DNA of 64,000 nucleotides from CBDCCT01 sp965214995 (GTDB taxonomy: Bacteria; Deinococcota; Deinococci; Deinococcales; Trueperaceae). Below the pieces are notes generated by a model. It saw only the letters and a list, made by a program, of their open reading frames with translations, ran no database searches and had not been told where the DNA came from. Where the stretch lies: assembly GCA_965214995.1 (NCBI GenBank), contig CBDCCT010000002.1, positions 1,550,001 through 1,614,000 on the forward strand. Direction: 5' to 3'. This document shows, in pieces, positions 19,167 through 27,078 of the stretch (the stretch's first letter is position 1; each line of letters starts with the position of its first letter). Both the position numbers and the translations under genes were made by a program.

Positions 19167-19561
19167 TGGTCCTCGACAGCAGCGTTCTCCTGCAAATCCT
19201 TTTTGAAGAGACCGGTGCGGACGAAGCCGTACTCGCTCTGGGACGAGCGCCGAGTCTGATCATGGCCTCCCCGACCCTATTAAAAACAGAAATTGTCCTC
19301 GGGACAAGGCGGGGTTTCACGTCGGGTGAGGTTGCAGAACTTACCCTGCGTCTTGGGGTTGAGCTGCACCCCTTTACTGCTGAGCACGTCGTTGAAGCAA
19401 AGTTAGCCTACGCGCGCTTTGGCAAAGGGCAGGGCCACCCGGCGCAACTGAACTTCGGTGACTGTGTGAGTTACGCTCTGGCCAAAGTTTCGGGACGTCC
19501 ACTCGCTTTTAAGGGAGAGGACTTCAATCTGACCGACCTCGAAACCGTAAAGCTAGGTTAG
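19166..19561 (+). CDS. PIN-domain toxin VapC (second pair)
   Basis: A 131-aa PIN-domain RNase toxin with D4 (LDSSVLLQ), E42 (KTEIVLGTR), D99 (LNFGDCVSYALA) and an acidic pair near residue 118 (FKGEDFN). The pattern NFGDCxSYALA with a C-terminal KGxDF is typical of the Rv0624/Rv0627-like VapC group. Start ATG 19166 overlaps the antitoxin stop by one base. A perfect 34-bp palindrome lies 16 bp after the stop. Confidence 0.88.
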   Translation: MVLDSSVLLQILFEETGADEAVLALGRAPSLIMASPTLLKTEIVLGTRRGFTSGEVAELTLRLGVELHPFTAEHVVEAKLAYARFGKGQGHPAQLNFGDCVSYALAKVSGRPLAFKGEDFNLTDLETVKLG

Positions 19562-19576
19562 GTTGATAGGTGCCAA

Positions 19577-19610
19577 GTTCTGCATAAGACGCGCGCGTCT
19601 TATGCAGAAC
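19577..19610. repeat. Perfect 34-bp palindrome
   Basis: GTTCTGCATAAGACGCG followed at once by its exact reverse complement, 16 bp after the second vapC. It may act as a transcription stop for vapBC, but neither side has a T-run, so it could instead be a protein-binding or mobile-element site. Confidence 0.8.
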
Positions 19611-19726
19611 AAAGACGAAGACTTTTCACCCAACGCGCTGCGGAACCCGGAGCTCGAGAGCAGGCTCGCCGAGACTCGGCACGCCCGTTCTGCTCGGCCT
19701 GCTGCACGGAAGTCGCGGGAGACCCC

Positions 19727-19836
19727 ACCTTGTTTAGACCTTGTTTAGACCTTGTTTAGACCTTGTTTAGACCTTGTTTAGACCTTGTTTAGACCTTGTT
19801 TAGACCTTGTTTAGACCTTGTTTAGACCTTGTTTAG
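19727..19836. repeat. Ten tandem copies of an 11-bp unit
   Basis: Ten identical head-to-tail copies of ACCTTGTTTAG (plus four bases of an eleventh). The stop codon of ridA (TAA on the minus strand, 19833-19835) falls in the last copy. Because 11 is not a multiple of three and each unit has a TAA on the minus strand, the array closes all three frames on that strand. The absence of any mismatch suggests recent expansion or gene conversion. Confidence 0.97.
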
Positions 19837-20225
19837 ACCTCGACCAGGGCCACCGCCTCGATTTCGATAAGCACGTCCCTGGGCAGCCTGGCGACCTCGA
19901 CCGCGCTCCTCGCGGGGGGCTCATCGGGGAAAAATTCCGCGTAGACCTCGTTCATCTGGGCGAAGTGGTTCATGTCCTTGAGAAAACAGGTGCATTTGAC
20001 GACGTTTTTCAGGCTCGAGCCCCCCGCCTCCAGAACCGCCCGCAAGTTCGTAAGCACCTGCCGCGTCTGCGCCCCAACGTCGCCCGTTTCCAGGGAACCG
20101 TCCGGTAGGAGGGGAATCTGACCCGAGGTGAAAAGCAGGCCGCCCGCGCGCACCGCCTGCGAATAGGGGCCGATGGCGGCGGGGGCTTCGTCCGTTGACA
20201 CGACTCTTCGTTGCTCGTTCTGCAT
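19833..20225 (-). CDS. ridA: RidA family enamine/imine deaminase
   Basis: A 130-aa member of the RidA (YjgF/YER057c/UK114) family, a trimer that hydrolyses reactive 2-aminoacrylate-type enamines made by PLP enzymes. APAAIGPYSQAVRAGGLLFTSGQIP, the active-site Arg in PPARSAVEVARLP and the C-terminal Glu in IEIEAVALVEV fit the family. AAGGAGG precedes ATG 20225, which fixes this start rather than codons farther upstream. Its stop lies in the 11-bp tandem repeat. Confidence 0.93.
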   Translation of the reverse strand: MQNEQRRVVSTDEAPAAIGPYSQAVRAGGLLFTSGQIPLLPDGSLETGDVGAQTRQVLTNLRAVLEAGGSSLKNVVKCTCFLKDMNHFAQMNEVYAEFFPDEPPARSAVEVARLPRDVLIEIEAVALVEV

Positions 20226-20271
20226 AACGCCTCCTTGGACCAGCCTACCGCGAAAGCCGGGTGGCTCGAGG

Positions 20272-21267
<996 letters not shown>

Positions 21268-21274
21268 AACCGCC

Positions 21275-21280
21275 ATTATA
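21275..21280 (-). promoter_or_regulatory. -10 box TATAAT, leaderless start of the PP2C gene
   Basis: A perfect TATAAT on the minus strand, seven bases before ATG 21267, with no ribosome binding site and no clear -35. Confidence 0.65.
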
Positions 21281-21517
21281 GCCCCCACGCTCCCCGGCGG
21301 GCGAACAAAAATCCACAGAAAAACCGTCTCCAGGGGCAAAGATATTTCTAACCAGTCATATTTTTAACAAGCGTTCTTGGAGGCGTAAGGGTTTGTGAGG
21401 CTGGGGCAAGGGAGAGAAGGGTTTAGGCACATAACCCCCCCAAACCCCCACCTCAGCCAGCGGGTGTAAAAAAGCATACAGCCGCCCGCACCTGACGCTT
21501 TCATTTCAAACACGCGG

Positions 21518-21523
21518 TAAAGT
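21518..21523 (+). promoter_or_regulatory. -10 box of a leaderless start (ankyrin-M23 gene)
   Basis: TAAAGT, six bases (AATCCT), then ATG 21530. The same hexamer and spacing are found before the AbrB gene at 2881. Confidence 0.65.
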
Positions 21524-21529
21524 AATCCT

Positions 21530-22654
21530 ATGCGTACATTTACCGTAGCCGTTACCGCGGCTGTTGTTTTGTTGGTAGGAGGTGTGGCGGTTCTTTGGGG
21601 GCTCGGCGTGGTGCAGGTTGACTTCGGCAACCTGGGCCGCGAGACCCGCGAGGCGCGCGCCGCCAGGGAGTTTTTCAACGTGGTCCAGACGAGCGGGCTG
21701 GACGAGGTTCAGACAAGTTTAGCGGCGGGGGCCGACGTGAACGCCACCGACGAGAGCGGGCAGACGCCCCTCGTCTACGCCGCGGGCGCGAACACCGACC
21801 CGAGCGTGGTCGAGGAACTGCTTACCGCCGGGGCCGACGTGAACGCCCAGACCACCGTAGGCTGGACCGCGCTCATGGTCGCCGTGCGCGACAACCCCAA
21901 CCCGGAGGTGCCCTTAGAACTCCTGCAAGCGGGAGCCGACCCCACGCTGCGCAACGACGAGGGCAAGGCGGCGCTCGATTACGCCTTGGACAACGGCGTG
22001 ATGCGCCGCTCGAGCGTCCTCCCCGTCTTGGAAAACCTCACCGACAAACCCTTCGACCCGAGCTGGCCGAGCGGCTTTATCCCGCCCGTCGAGGGCGCGA
22101 CTTTTTCTTCAAGAGACACGCACCTGCCGGGCTCGAGGCGCGCTTACCGCAACGGCTACCACGAGGGCTTCGACTTCTATAACGGCGTGGTGAGGGTGCC
22201 CATCACCTACGGCACGCCCGTCGTCGCCACCGCCGACGGCGTGGTGAGCCGCGCCGACCACGGCTACGTCGAGATGACGCCCGAGGAGTACGACGGCCTC
22301 ATCAGCGACGCCCAGAACCAGCCCGTCACGCCCCAGAGCACGCTCGACGAACTGCGCGGTCGCCAGGTGTGGATAGAGCATCCCGGCGGTTTCGTGTCAC
22401 GTTACGCACACTTGTCTAACATCCCCGACACCATCAGCGTAGGCACGCGCGTCACCGCGGGTCAGGTGGTCGGCTTCGCGGGCAACTCAGGCACCATCGA
22501 GGGGGTTTCGGGCACGCAGGACGACCCCCACCCCCATTACGAGCTCTGGCGCGGCGACGAGACCTATTTGGGTGAAGGCTTGGGGCCCGACGCGATTTAT
22601 CCGCTCGTCGCGCAGGTGTTTGGGGAGGGGGCGCTGCCGCTTCGTCGGGAGTGA
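21530..22654 (+). CDS. Ankyrin-repeat and M23 metallopeptidase fusion protein
   Basis: A 374-aa exported or membrane-anchored protein. Residues 5-30 form a signal anchor (VAVTAAVVLLVGGVAVLWGL). Residues about 45-165 contain three or four ankyrin repeats (LAAGADVNATDESGQTPLVY, LLTAGADVNAQTTVGWTAL, LLQAGADPTLRNDEGKAAL). Residues about 200-360 are an M23 peptidase domain with HEGFDFY (HxxxD), YAHLSNIP and HPHYELW (HxH zinc ligands), expected to cut peptidoglycan cross-links. All metal ligands are present. Ankyrins joined to an M23 domain is an uncommon architecture. Confidence 0.88.
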   Translation: MRTFTVAVTAAVVLLVGGVAVLWGLGVVQVDFGNLGRETREARAAREFFNVVQTSGLDEVQTSLAAGADVNATDESGQTPLVYAAGANTDPSVVEELLTAGADVNAQTTVGWTALMVAVRDNPNPEVPLELLQAGADPTLRNDEGKAALDYALDNGVMRRSSVLPVLENLTDKPFDPSWPSGFIPPVEGATFSSRDTHLPGSRRAYRNGYHEGFDFYNGVVRVPITYGTPVVATADGVVSRADHGYVEMTPEEYDGLISDAQNQPVTPQSTLDELRGRQVWIEHPGGFVSRYAHLSNIPDTISVGTRVTAGQVVGFAGNSGTIEGVSGTQDDPHPHYELWRGDETYLGEGLGPDAIYPLVAQVFGEGALPLRRE

Positions 22655-22721
22655 GTTTAGGCCAAGCATCAGAGCTTGGGGCAAGCGGGCTCGAGTGCCA
22701 ACGCAGCCGCGCAACGTCCTG

Positions 22722-22727
22722 TAGACT
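22722..22727 (+). promoter_or_regulatory. -10 box of a leaderless start (threonine aldolase)
   Basis: TAGACT, six bases (AACAGC), then ATG 22734; no Shine-Dalgarno sequence. Confidence 0.6.
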
Positions 22728-22733
22728 AACAGC

Positions 22734-23765
22734 ATGATTGACCTTCGTTCGGACACCGTCACCCAACCCACCCCCGCCATGCGCCAAGCGATGGCCGCCG
22801 CCGAAGTCGGCGACGACGTTTACGGGGAGGACCCGACCGTCAACCGCTTGCAAGAGACGCTGGCCGAAATGGCGGGCTTTGAAGCGGGGCTGCTTATGCC
22901 CACGGGCACCATGAGCAACTCCGCGGCGCTCGCGGCCCACACCGAGCGCGGGCAGGAAGTCATTTTGCCCGAAGGCGCGCACATCTACGAGTACGAGTTA
23001 GGCGGGCTCGCGGTGGTGAGTGGCCTCGTGCCGCGTCCCGTCGCCGCGCCCCTGGGTGTGCCCACACCCGACGCCATAAGGGGCGCGATTCGCCGGAGCG
23101 TCCACGCCGCGCCGCCGGGGCTTATCGTCTTGGAGAACACCCACAACCACGCGGGCGGCACGGTCGTGCCCTTGGAGACGTGCCGGGCGGTCGGGAGGCT
23201 CGCGCGTGAGGAGGGCTTGCCTTTGCATTTGGACGGGGCTCGAGCCTTCAACGCCGCCGCCGCGCTGAATGTTCCCATTACCGAACTTTGTGAACCTTTT
23301 GATTCGGCTTCCTTGTGCCTCAGCAAAGGACTCGCCGCGCCCGTGGGAACGGTGCTGTTGGGCTCGAAGGATTTCATCAAACGGGCGCACCGCTACCGCA
23401 AGATTTTGGGCGGCGGGATGCGGCAGGCGGGGGTGCTGGCGGCGGCAGGACTGGTGGCGCTGGAGACAATGGTGGACCGGCTTGGGGAAGACCACGTGCG
23501 GGCGAAAAGGCTGGCGGAGGGGCTTGAGGCGCTCCCCGGCGTCACGCTCGACCTAAACACGGTGCAGACCAACATGATTTATTTCAGCGTGGCGGACGCG
23601 CCCGCGCTAGCCGCGGCGATGCGGGAGGCGGGGGTGCTCTGCAACGCGCTGGGGCCGCGTACCGTCCGGCTCGTGACGCACTACGAAGTGAATGATGAAG
23701 ATATCGAGGAGACCCTGCGCGTGACTCGGCGGGCGCTGGAGGCGCGTCAAGCTGTAGAGGCGTGA
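22734..23765 (+). CDS. ltaE: Low-specificity L-threonine aldolase
   Basis: A 343-aa fold-type I PLP enzyme that cleaves L-threonine or allo-threonine to glycine and acetaldehyde. MIDLRSDTVTQPTPAMRQAM is the family start; the PLP lysine is in ASLCLSKGLAAPVGTVLLG; LHLDGARAFNAA and VLENTHNHAGGTV are also conserved. The coding end overlaps aroE by GTGA, so both are probably co-translated. Confidence 0.94.
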   Translation: MIDLRSDTVTQPTPAMRQAMAAAEVGDDVYGEDPTVNRLQETLAEMAGFEAGLLMPTGTMSNSAALAAHTERGQEVILPEGAHIYEYELGGLAVVSGLVPRPVAAPLGVPTPDAIRGAIRRSVHAAPPGLIVLENTHNHAGGTVVPLETCRAVGRLAREEGLPLHLDGARAFNAAAALNVPITELCEPFDSASLCLSKGLAAPVGTVLLGSKDFIKRAHRYRKILGGGMRQAGVLAAAGLVALETMVDRLGEDHVRAKRLAEGLEALPGVTLDLNTVQTNMIYFSVADAPALAAAMREAGVLCNALGPRTVRLVTHYEVNDEDIEETLRVTRRALEARQAVEA

Positions 23766-24598
23766 GGCGTGTTTTCTTACTCGCCCATCCCGCGGGTCAT
23801 TCGCTGAGCCCGGCGATGCACAACGCGGCGTTTGAACATTTGGGTCTCGAGGCTACTTACGAAGCGTTCGAGGTGCCCCCGGCGGCGTTGCGGGAGGCGG
23901 TCTCGAGTCTGCGCAGCGAACAGGTCCTCGGGGCCAACGTCACGGTGCCACATAAGCAGGCGGTCGTACCGTTTCTCGACGCGCTGAGCGACGCGGCGAA
24001 AGCTATCGGCGCGGTCAACACCGTTGTCAACGACGGCGGGCGGCTCATGGGTCACAATACCGACGCCGCCGGGTTTTTGCGGGCGCTTGTAGAAGCTGAC
24101 TTCGGGCCGCGGGACAAGCGGATGGTGGTCTTGGGGGCGGGGGGGGCGGCTCGAGCCGTCGTCTACGCGCTGCTCACGGCGGGGGTGGCGGAGGTGGGCG
24201 TTTACAACCGCACGTCGGCAAAGGCCGAAGAACTAGTGGGCGCATTTTCTCCTTTTGGAACTGTGGACGTTGTCGAACCTGGCGACTTAGACGCGCGGGT
24301 GCGGGGGGCGGACGGGCTCGTCAACACCACCTCTGTCGGGATGGCGCGCGGCGGGCACGACCCCGACACCTCGCCGCTACCGGGGGCACTGGTGCCCTAC
24401 CGGGGTTTCGTCTGCGACATCGTCTACCGCCCACCTAAAACGCGGCTCCTCAAAAACGCCGAGGCGATGGGTTTAAGAACGCAGAACGGCCTGCCGATGC
24501 TCGTCTACCAGGGTGCGGAGGCCTTAAAACTCTGGACGGGTCGTGACGCGCCTGTGGAGGTGATGCGGCGGGCGGCGCTGAACGCGCTGGCGGGTTAG
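23762..24598 (+). CDS. aroE: Shikimate dehydrogenase
   Basis: A 278-aa NADP-dependent enzyme reducing 3-dehydroshikimate to shikimate in aromatic amino acid synthesis. Shikimate-binding HSLSPAMHNAAF, the catalytic Lys in NVTVPHKQAV, GHNTDAAGF and the dinucleotide motif VLGAGGAARAV are all present; the C-terminal NGLPMLVYQGAEALKLWTG is conserved. GTG 23762 overlaps ltaE by four bases. Confidence 0.95.
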   Translation: MRRVFLLAHPAGHSLSPAMHNAAFEHLGLEATYEAFEVPPAALREAVSSLRSEQVLGANVTVPHKQAVVPFLDALSDAAKAIGAVNTVVNDGGRLMGHNTDAAGFLRALVEADFGPRDKRMVVLGAGGAARAVVYALLTAGVAEVGVYNRTSAKAEELVGAFSPFGTVDVVEPGDLDARVRGADGLVNTTSVGMARGGHDPDTSPLPGALVPYRGFVCDIVYRPPKTRLLKNAEAMGLRTQNGLPMLVYQGAEALKLWTGRDAPVEVMRRAALNALAG

Positions 24599-24607
24599 TC
24601 GAGCCGG

Positions 24608-25327
24608 TTAGCTAAGCACCGCGCGTTCTTGACGGTCGCGCACGTCTAAAAGAACGGAGTGCGCCGTATAAAAGATAGGGTACACGAGCGACACGTAGAG
24701 AAACGCATTTCTTAGGGCTCCCGCGTCCAAAAAGAGCGCGACGAGGCAGGCTATCCCCCACACGGCGCTGAGACCGAAATGCAGCAGGCGCGAGCGCCGG
24801 AGGCGGCTCACGTAGAGAAAGCGCACGGGGATGAACACCAAAAACGCGAGCGCCACGACCAGCACGGTGTTGAGTAAAGGCGGGCTCGAGAGCAAAAAGA
24901 GATAAAACACCACGATGTTCCAGTAAGAAGGAAAGCCGACGAAAAACCCCGCGGAGGCGAGCTTAGCGGTCGTGCGCGAAAAGCCAAAGGCACTCGCAAA
25001 CATCACAAAGGTGATAAACAGCGTGGTGGGCTCTAGGAAAAGCCCCGTTTGGAGCGCAAACAGCATGGGCAAAAACACGTAGGACAAAAAATCCACGATG
25101 TTGTCCAGCGTGCTCCCGTCGATGCCCGCCGCCGTCTCGGTCACGCGGTACTTGCGAGCCAGCGCGCCATCGGTCGCGTCGATGATGATGGTCACCGCCA
25201 TCGCCATAAGCGCGGCTTGGTAACGGCCCTCCAAAATCCACTGCGTCGCCAGCGCCACAAAGATGAGCGTGGAGGCGGTGTAGCCGTGAACTAAGTAGCC
25301 GCTGATGCGGGGGTCGACGCGGGGCAT
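24608..25327 (-). CDS. CDP-alcohol phosphatidyltransferase, phosphatidylcholine-synthase-like
   Basis: A 239-aa protein with about seven helices. The CDP-alcohol phosphatidyltransferase signature is complete: DGALARK with the later GSTLDNIVDFLSY, giving D-G-x2-A-R-x-G-x3-D-x3-D. The segment FFVGFPSYWNIVVFYL is characteristic of phosphatidylcholine synthases, which join CDP-diacylglycerol with choline. A TACAGT box lies eight bases before ATG 25327. Choline as substrate is inferred from similarity to Pcs; another alcohol is possible. Confidence 0.75.
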   Translation of the reverse strand: MPRVDPRISGYLVHGYTASTLIFVALATQWILEGRYQAALMAMAVTIIIDATDGALARKYRVTETAAGIDGSTLDNIVDFLSYVFLPMLFALQTGLFLEPTTLFITFVMFASAFGFSRTTAKLASAGFFVGFPSYWNIVVFYLFLLSSPPLLNTVLVVALAFLVFIPVRFLYVSRLRRSRLLHFGLSAVWGIACLVALFLDAGALRNAFLYVSLVYPIFYTAHSVLLDVRDRQERAVLS

Positions 25328-25416
25328 TGTGGCTTACTGTACCAGGACGAGGCGGGCGGAACGGTGAAAAACCAGCTTTTCAAAAGGCGTGACGGTTTTG
25401 GGTGTGACTTTATGAC

Positions 25417-25911
25417 TTAAGGCGCGGTGGCGGCGGTGGCAACGCTCTGGAGCGTGTCCGCGACGTTCTCCAAAATGGCGTCAACGCCCGTCAGGTGGTG
25501 GCGTTCGGCTAAATACATGGGGTCGTTGTAGGCGACGAAAACGCCGTCGTTGTCTTGATAGACGAGCATCTTTTGGGGCAGGTCGATGGCGACGGTGCGT
25601 TCGGCCTGCATGAGCGGGGTGCCCGCCGCGGGGTTGCCGAACACGATGAGCAGCGTGGGCAGGAGGCCGAGCCCCGCCTGCGAGGCGTTCCTGCTGTGGT
25701 CGATTCTGTCGATGATGGTGAGGTCGTTTTCTCTTAGGGCGGCCTCGAGCCGCGACCGGGTCTCGTCAAAAGGGTGGGCGCTCCTCATGACGACGAGGCC
25801 TTCCACGCCCCCCGCGTCCGCTGGAGCCCCGCCCGTCCCGCCGCTCCCCTGGGCGTAGGCAAGAGGCAAGAAGAGGAGCGCAAGGAGCGCGTAACACAGG
25901 TGCTTCATCAT
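25417..25911 (-). CDS. DUF302 family periplasmic protein
   Basis: A 164-aa secreted protein (signal peptide MMKHLCYALLALLFLPLAYA). The mature part is a DUF302 domain: HPFDETRSRLEAALRENDLT, LIVFGNPAAGTPLMQAERTV and DLPQKMLVYQDNDGVFVAYN. The function of DUF302 is unknown; some members are linked with heme or redox stress. GGAGG precedes the tandem ATGs at 25911. Confidence 0.85.
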   Translation of the reverse strand: MMKHLCYALLALLFLPLAYAQGSGGTGGAPADAGGVEGLVVMRSAHPFDETRSRLEAALRENDLTIIDRIDHSRNASQAGLGLLPTLLIVFGNPAAGTPLMQAERTVAIDLPQKMLVYQDNDGVFVAYNDPMYLAERHHLTGVDAILENVADTLQSVATAATAP

Positions 25912-26455
25912 GTTTATACCTCCGTTCTCACGCTAGCATAAACACAGACGTACTCGCTCGAAGCGGGTTGCGCCGCAGCGCTTCCCCGACAGAGGCCAGG
26001 TGTGGCTGAGCGAGGCGGTTGTAAAGCGGCTGCCCTGAGCAACCACCCCTGCCGAACTTGAACGGTGTTTGGCAATCCATCGTCTCCTTAACAAGGGGGG
26101 ACTGAGGGGGATCTTTGTCTGACCAGCTTTACAGGGAGTTGACAGGGCAAATCCCCCCGACATCTGGTTCGCCTCCAAAAACTCCTGCACGCGCTCGTCA
26201 CTTTACATTTCTATGGGATAAACGCCCGCAGGGCGTATACAGGATAGCGCCATCGTCCGTTTTTTCAGTGAGCAGCATAGAGTCACCGCGAAGACCCAGC
26301 GCGCTGATAATCTTGCGCGGGATGATAACTTGCCCTTTCTTGCCAAGTTTAATAACGTCTGTGACTCCAGTGTAGCAAAAATCCGGTTTGCCGGACTTTC
26401 AAACTTAGCGGCGTTTCAAATGCTTCGTTTGCAGCCGAGTTATGATGAACGCAAC
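25912..26455. other. Intergenic region with an AbrB remnant and repeat-like C/G runs
   Basis: About 540 bases without an intact gene. It holds the AbrB-domain remnant (26198-26371, minus) and short G- and C-rich runs such as AAGGGGGGACTGAGGGGGAT near 26092-26111 and a matching CCCCCC near 26153, which look like worn ends of a repeat or insertion element. A TATGAT box at 26441-26446 serves the next gene. Confidence 0.5.
26198..26371 (-). pseudogene. Degenerate AbrB-type antitoxin fragment
   Basis: The minus strand encodes a good SpoVT-AbrB domain (VIKLGKKGQVIIPRKIISAL then LRGDSMLLTEK), but no ATG, GTG or TTG lies before it in frame, and the frame stops at 26198-26200. The next frame continues with SDERVQEFLEANQM, which looks like the missing C-terminal part, so one frameshift and a lost start are likely. 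No PIN gene follows it. It is probably the relic of a further toxin-antitoxin locus. Confidence 0.6.
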
Positions 26456-26677
26456 ATGGAACACATAGACATCACCCTGCCCGCAGAGCTCAAAACCCGC
26501 GCCGAAACCTTGGCGCGTGAAGAAGGCGTTTCGTTAGAAGAGTTTGTTCGTGAACTGCTTAAAGCGCGTTTGCAAACTGCCGAACCCGACCCCTTCTTTG
26601 CCGACCACGAAACGTTTGATGGAGATGTGCCGAGCGATACCGCTGCTAACCACGATAAATACCTTTACGACGAGTGA
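26456..26677 (+). CDS. Antitoxin, ribbon-helix-helix type (third VapBC pair)
   Basis: A 73-aa protein: HIDITLPAELKTRAETLARE and EGVSLEEFVRELLKARL form a ribbon-helix-helix, followed by an acidic tail (PFFADHETFDGDVPSD) suited to bind a PIN toxin. ATG 26456 follows TATGAT (26441-26446) by nine bases, so the leader is absent or only a few bases long. It overlaps the toxin gene by GTGA. Confidence 0.8.
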   Translation: MEHIDITLPAELKTRAETLAREEGVSLEEFVRELLKARLQTAEPDPFFADHETFDGDVPSDTAANHDKYLYDE

Positions 26678-27078
26678 TCTTTATAGACACAGGAGCTTTT
26701 CTGGCGCGTTACCTGGAGCGCGACCAGTATCGCAAAGAAGCAGCCGGTTTGTGGCGGGAGTTAGACCAAACTAGACCTACACTTTTTACCAGCAACTTTG
26801 TGCTGGACGAAACGTTTACGCTCCTAGCACGGCGCTCGAGCTACGCCTTTGCAGCCGCGAAGGGTAGGACGATTTTCGCATCGAACGCTTTTGTTATTTT
26901 GCGCCCCTCCGCCGAAGACGAGTTAGCCAGCTTAGAACTGTTTGAAAAGTACGCCGACCAGAAGATAAGCTTTACAGACTGCGTTTCCTTTACACTTATG
27001 CGCAAAGTTGGGTTCAGCCGGGTTTTTACTTTTGACAAACATTTCCGCTGGGCAGGGTTCGAGGTCATCCCGGCATGA
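26674..27078 (+). CDS. PIN-domain toxin VapC (third pair)
   Basis: A 134-aa PIN RNase toxin with D5 (FIDTGAFLARYL), E46 (VLDETFTLL), D102 (SFTDCVSFTLM) and D121 (TFDKHF), so the active site is whole. GTG 26674 overlaps the antitoxin stop. Unusually, its own stop overlaps the start of a heme-biosynthesis gene (ATGA at 27075-27078), tying toxin and oxidase to one message. Confidence 0.88.
   Translation: MIFIDTGAFLARYLERDQYRKEAAGLWRELDQTRPTLFTSNFVLDETFTLLARRSSYAFAAAKGRTIFASNAFVILRPSAEDELASLELFEKYADQKISFTDCVSFTLMRKVGFSRVFTFDKHFRWAGFEVIPA

Noticed and set aside
19563..19748. 61-codon frame after the second vapC
   Set aside because: It runs through the 34-bp palindrome and ends in the tandem repeat; no ribosome site, -10 box or family resemblance.
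25933..26190. 85-codon frame on the minus strand
   Set aside because: Only its first residues resemble the tail of the broken AbrB antitoxin; the rest has no gene-like features.
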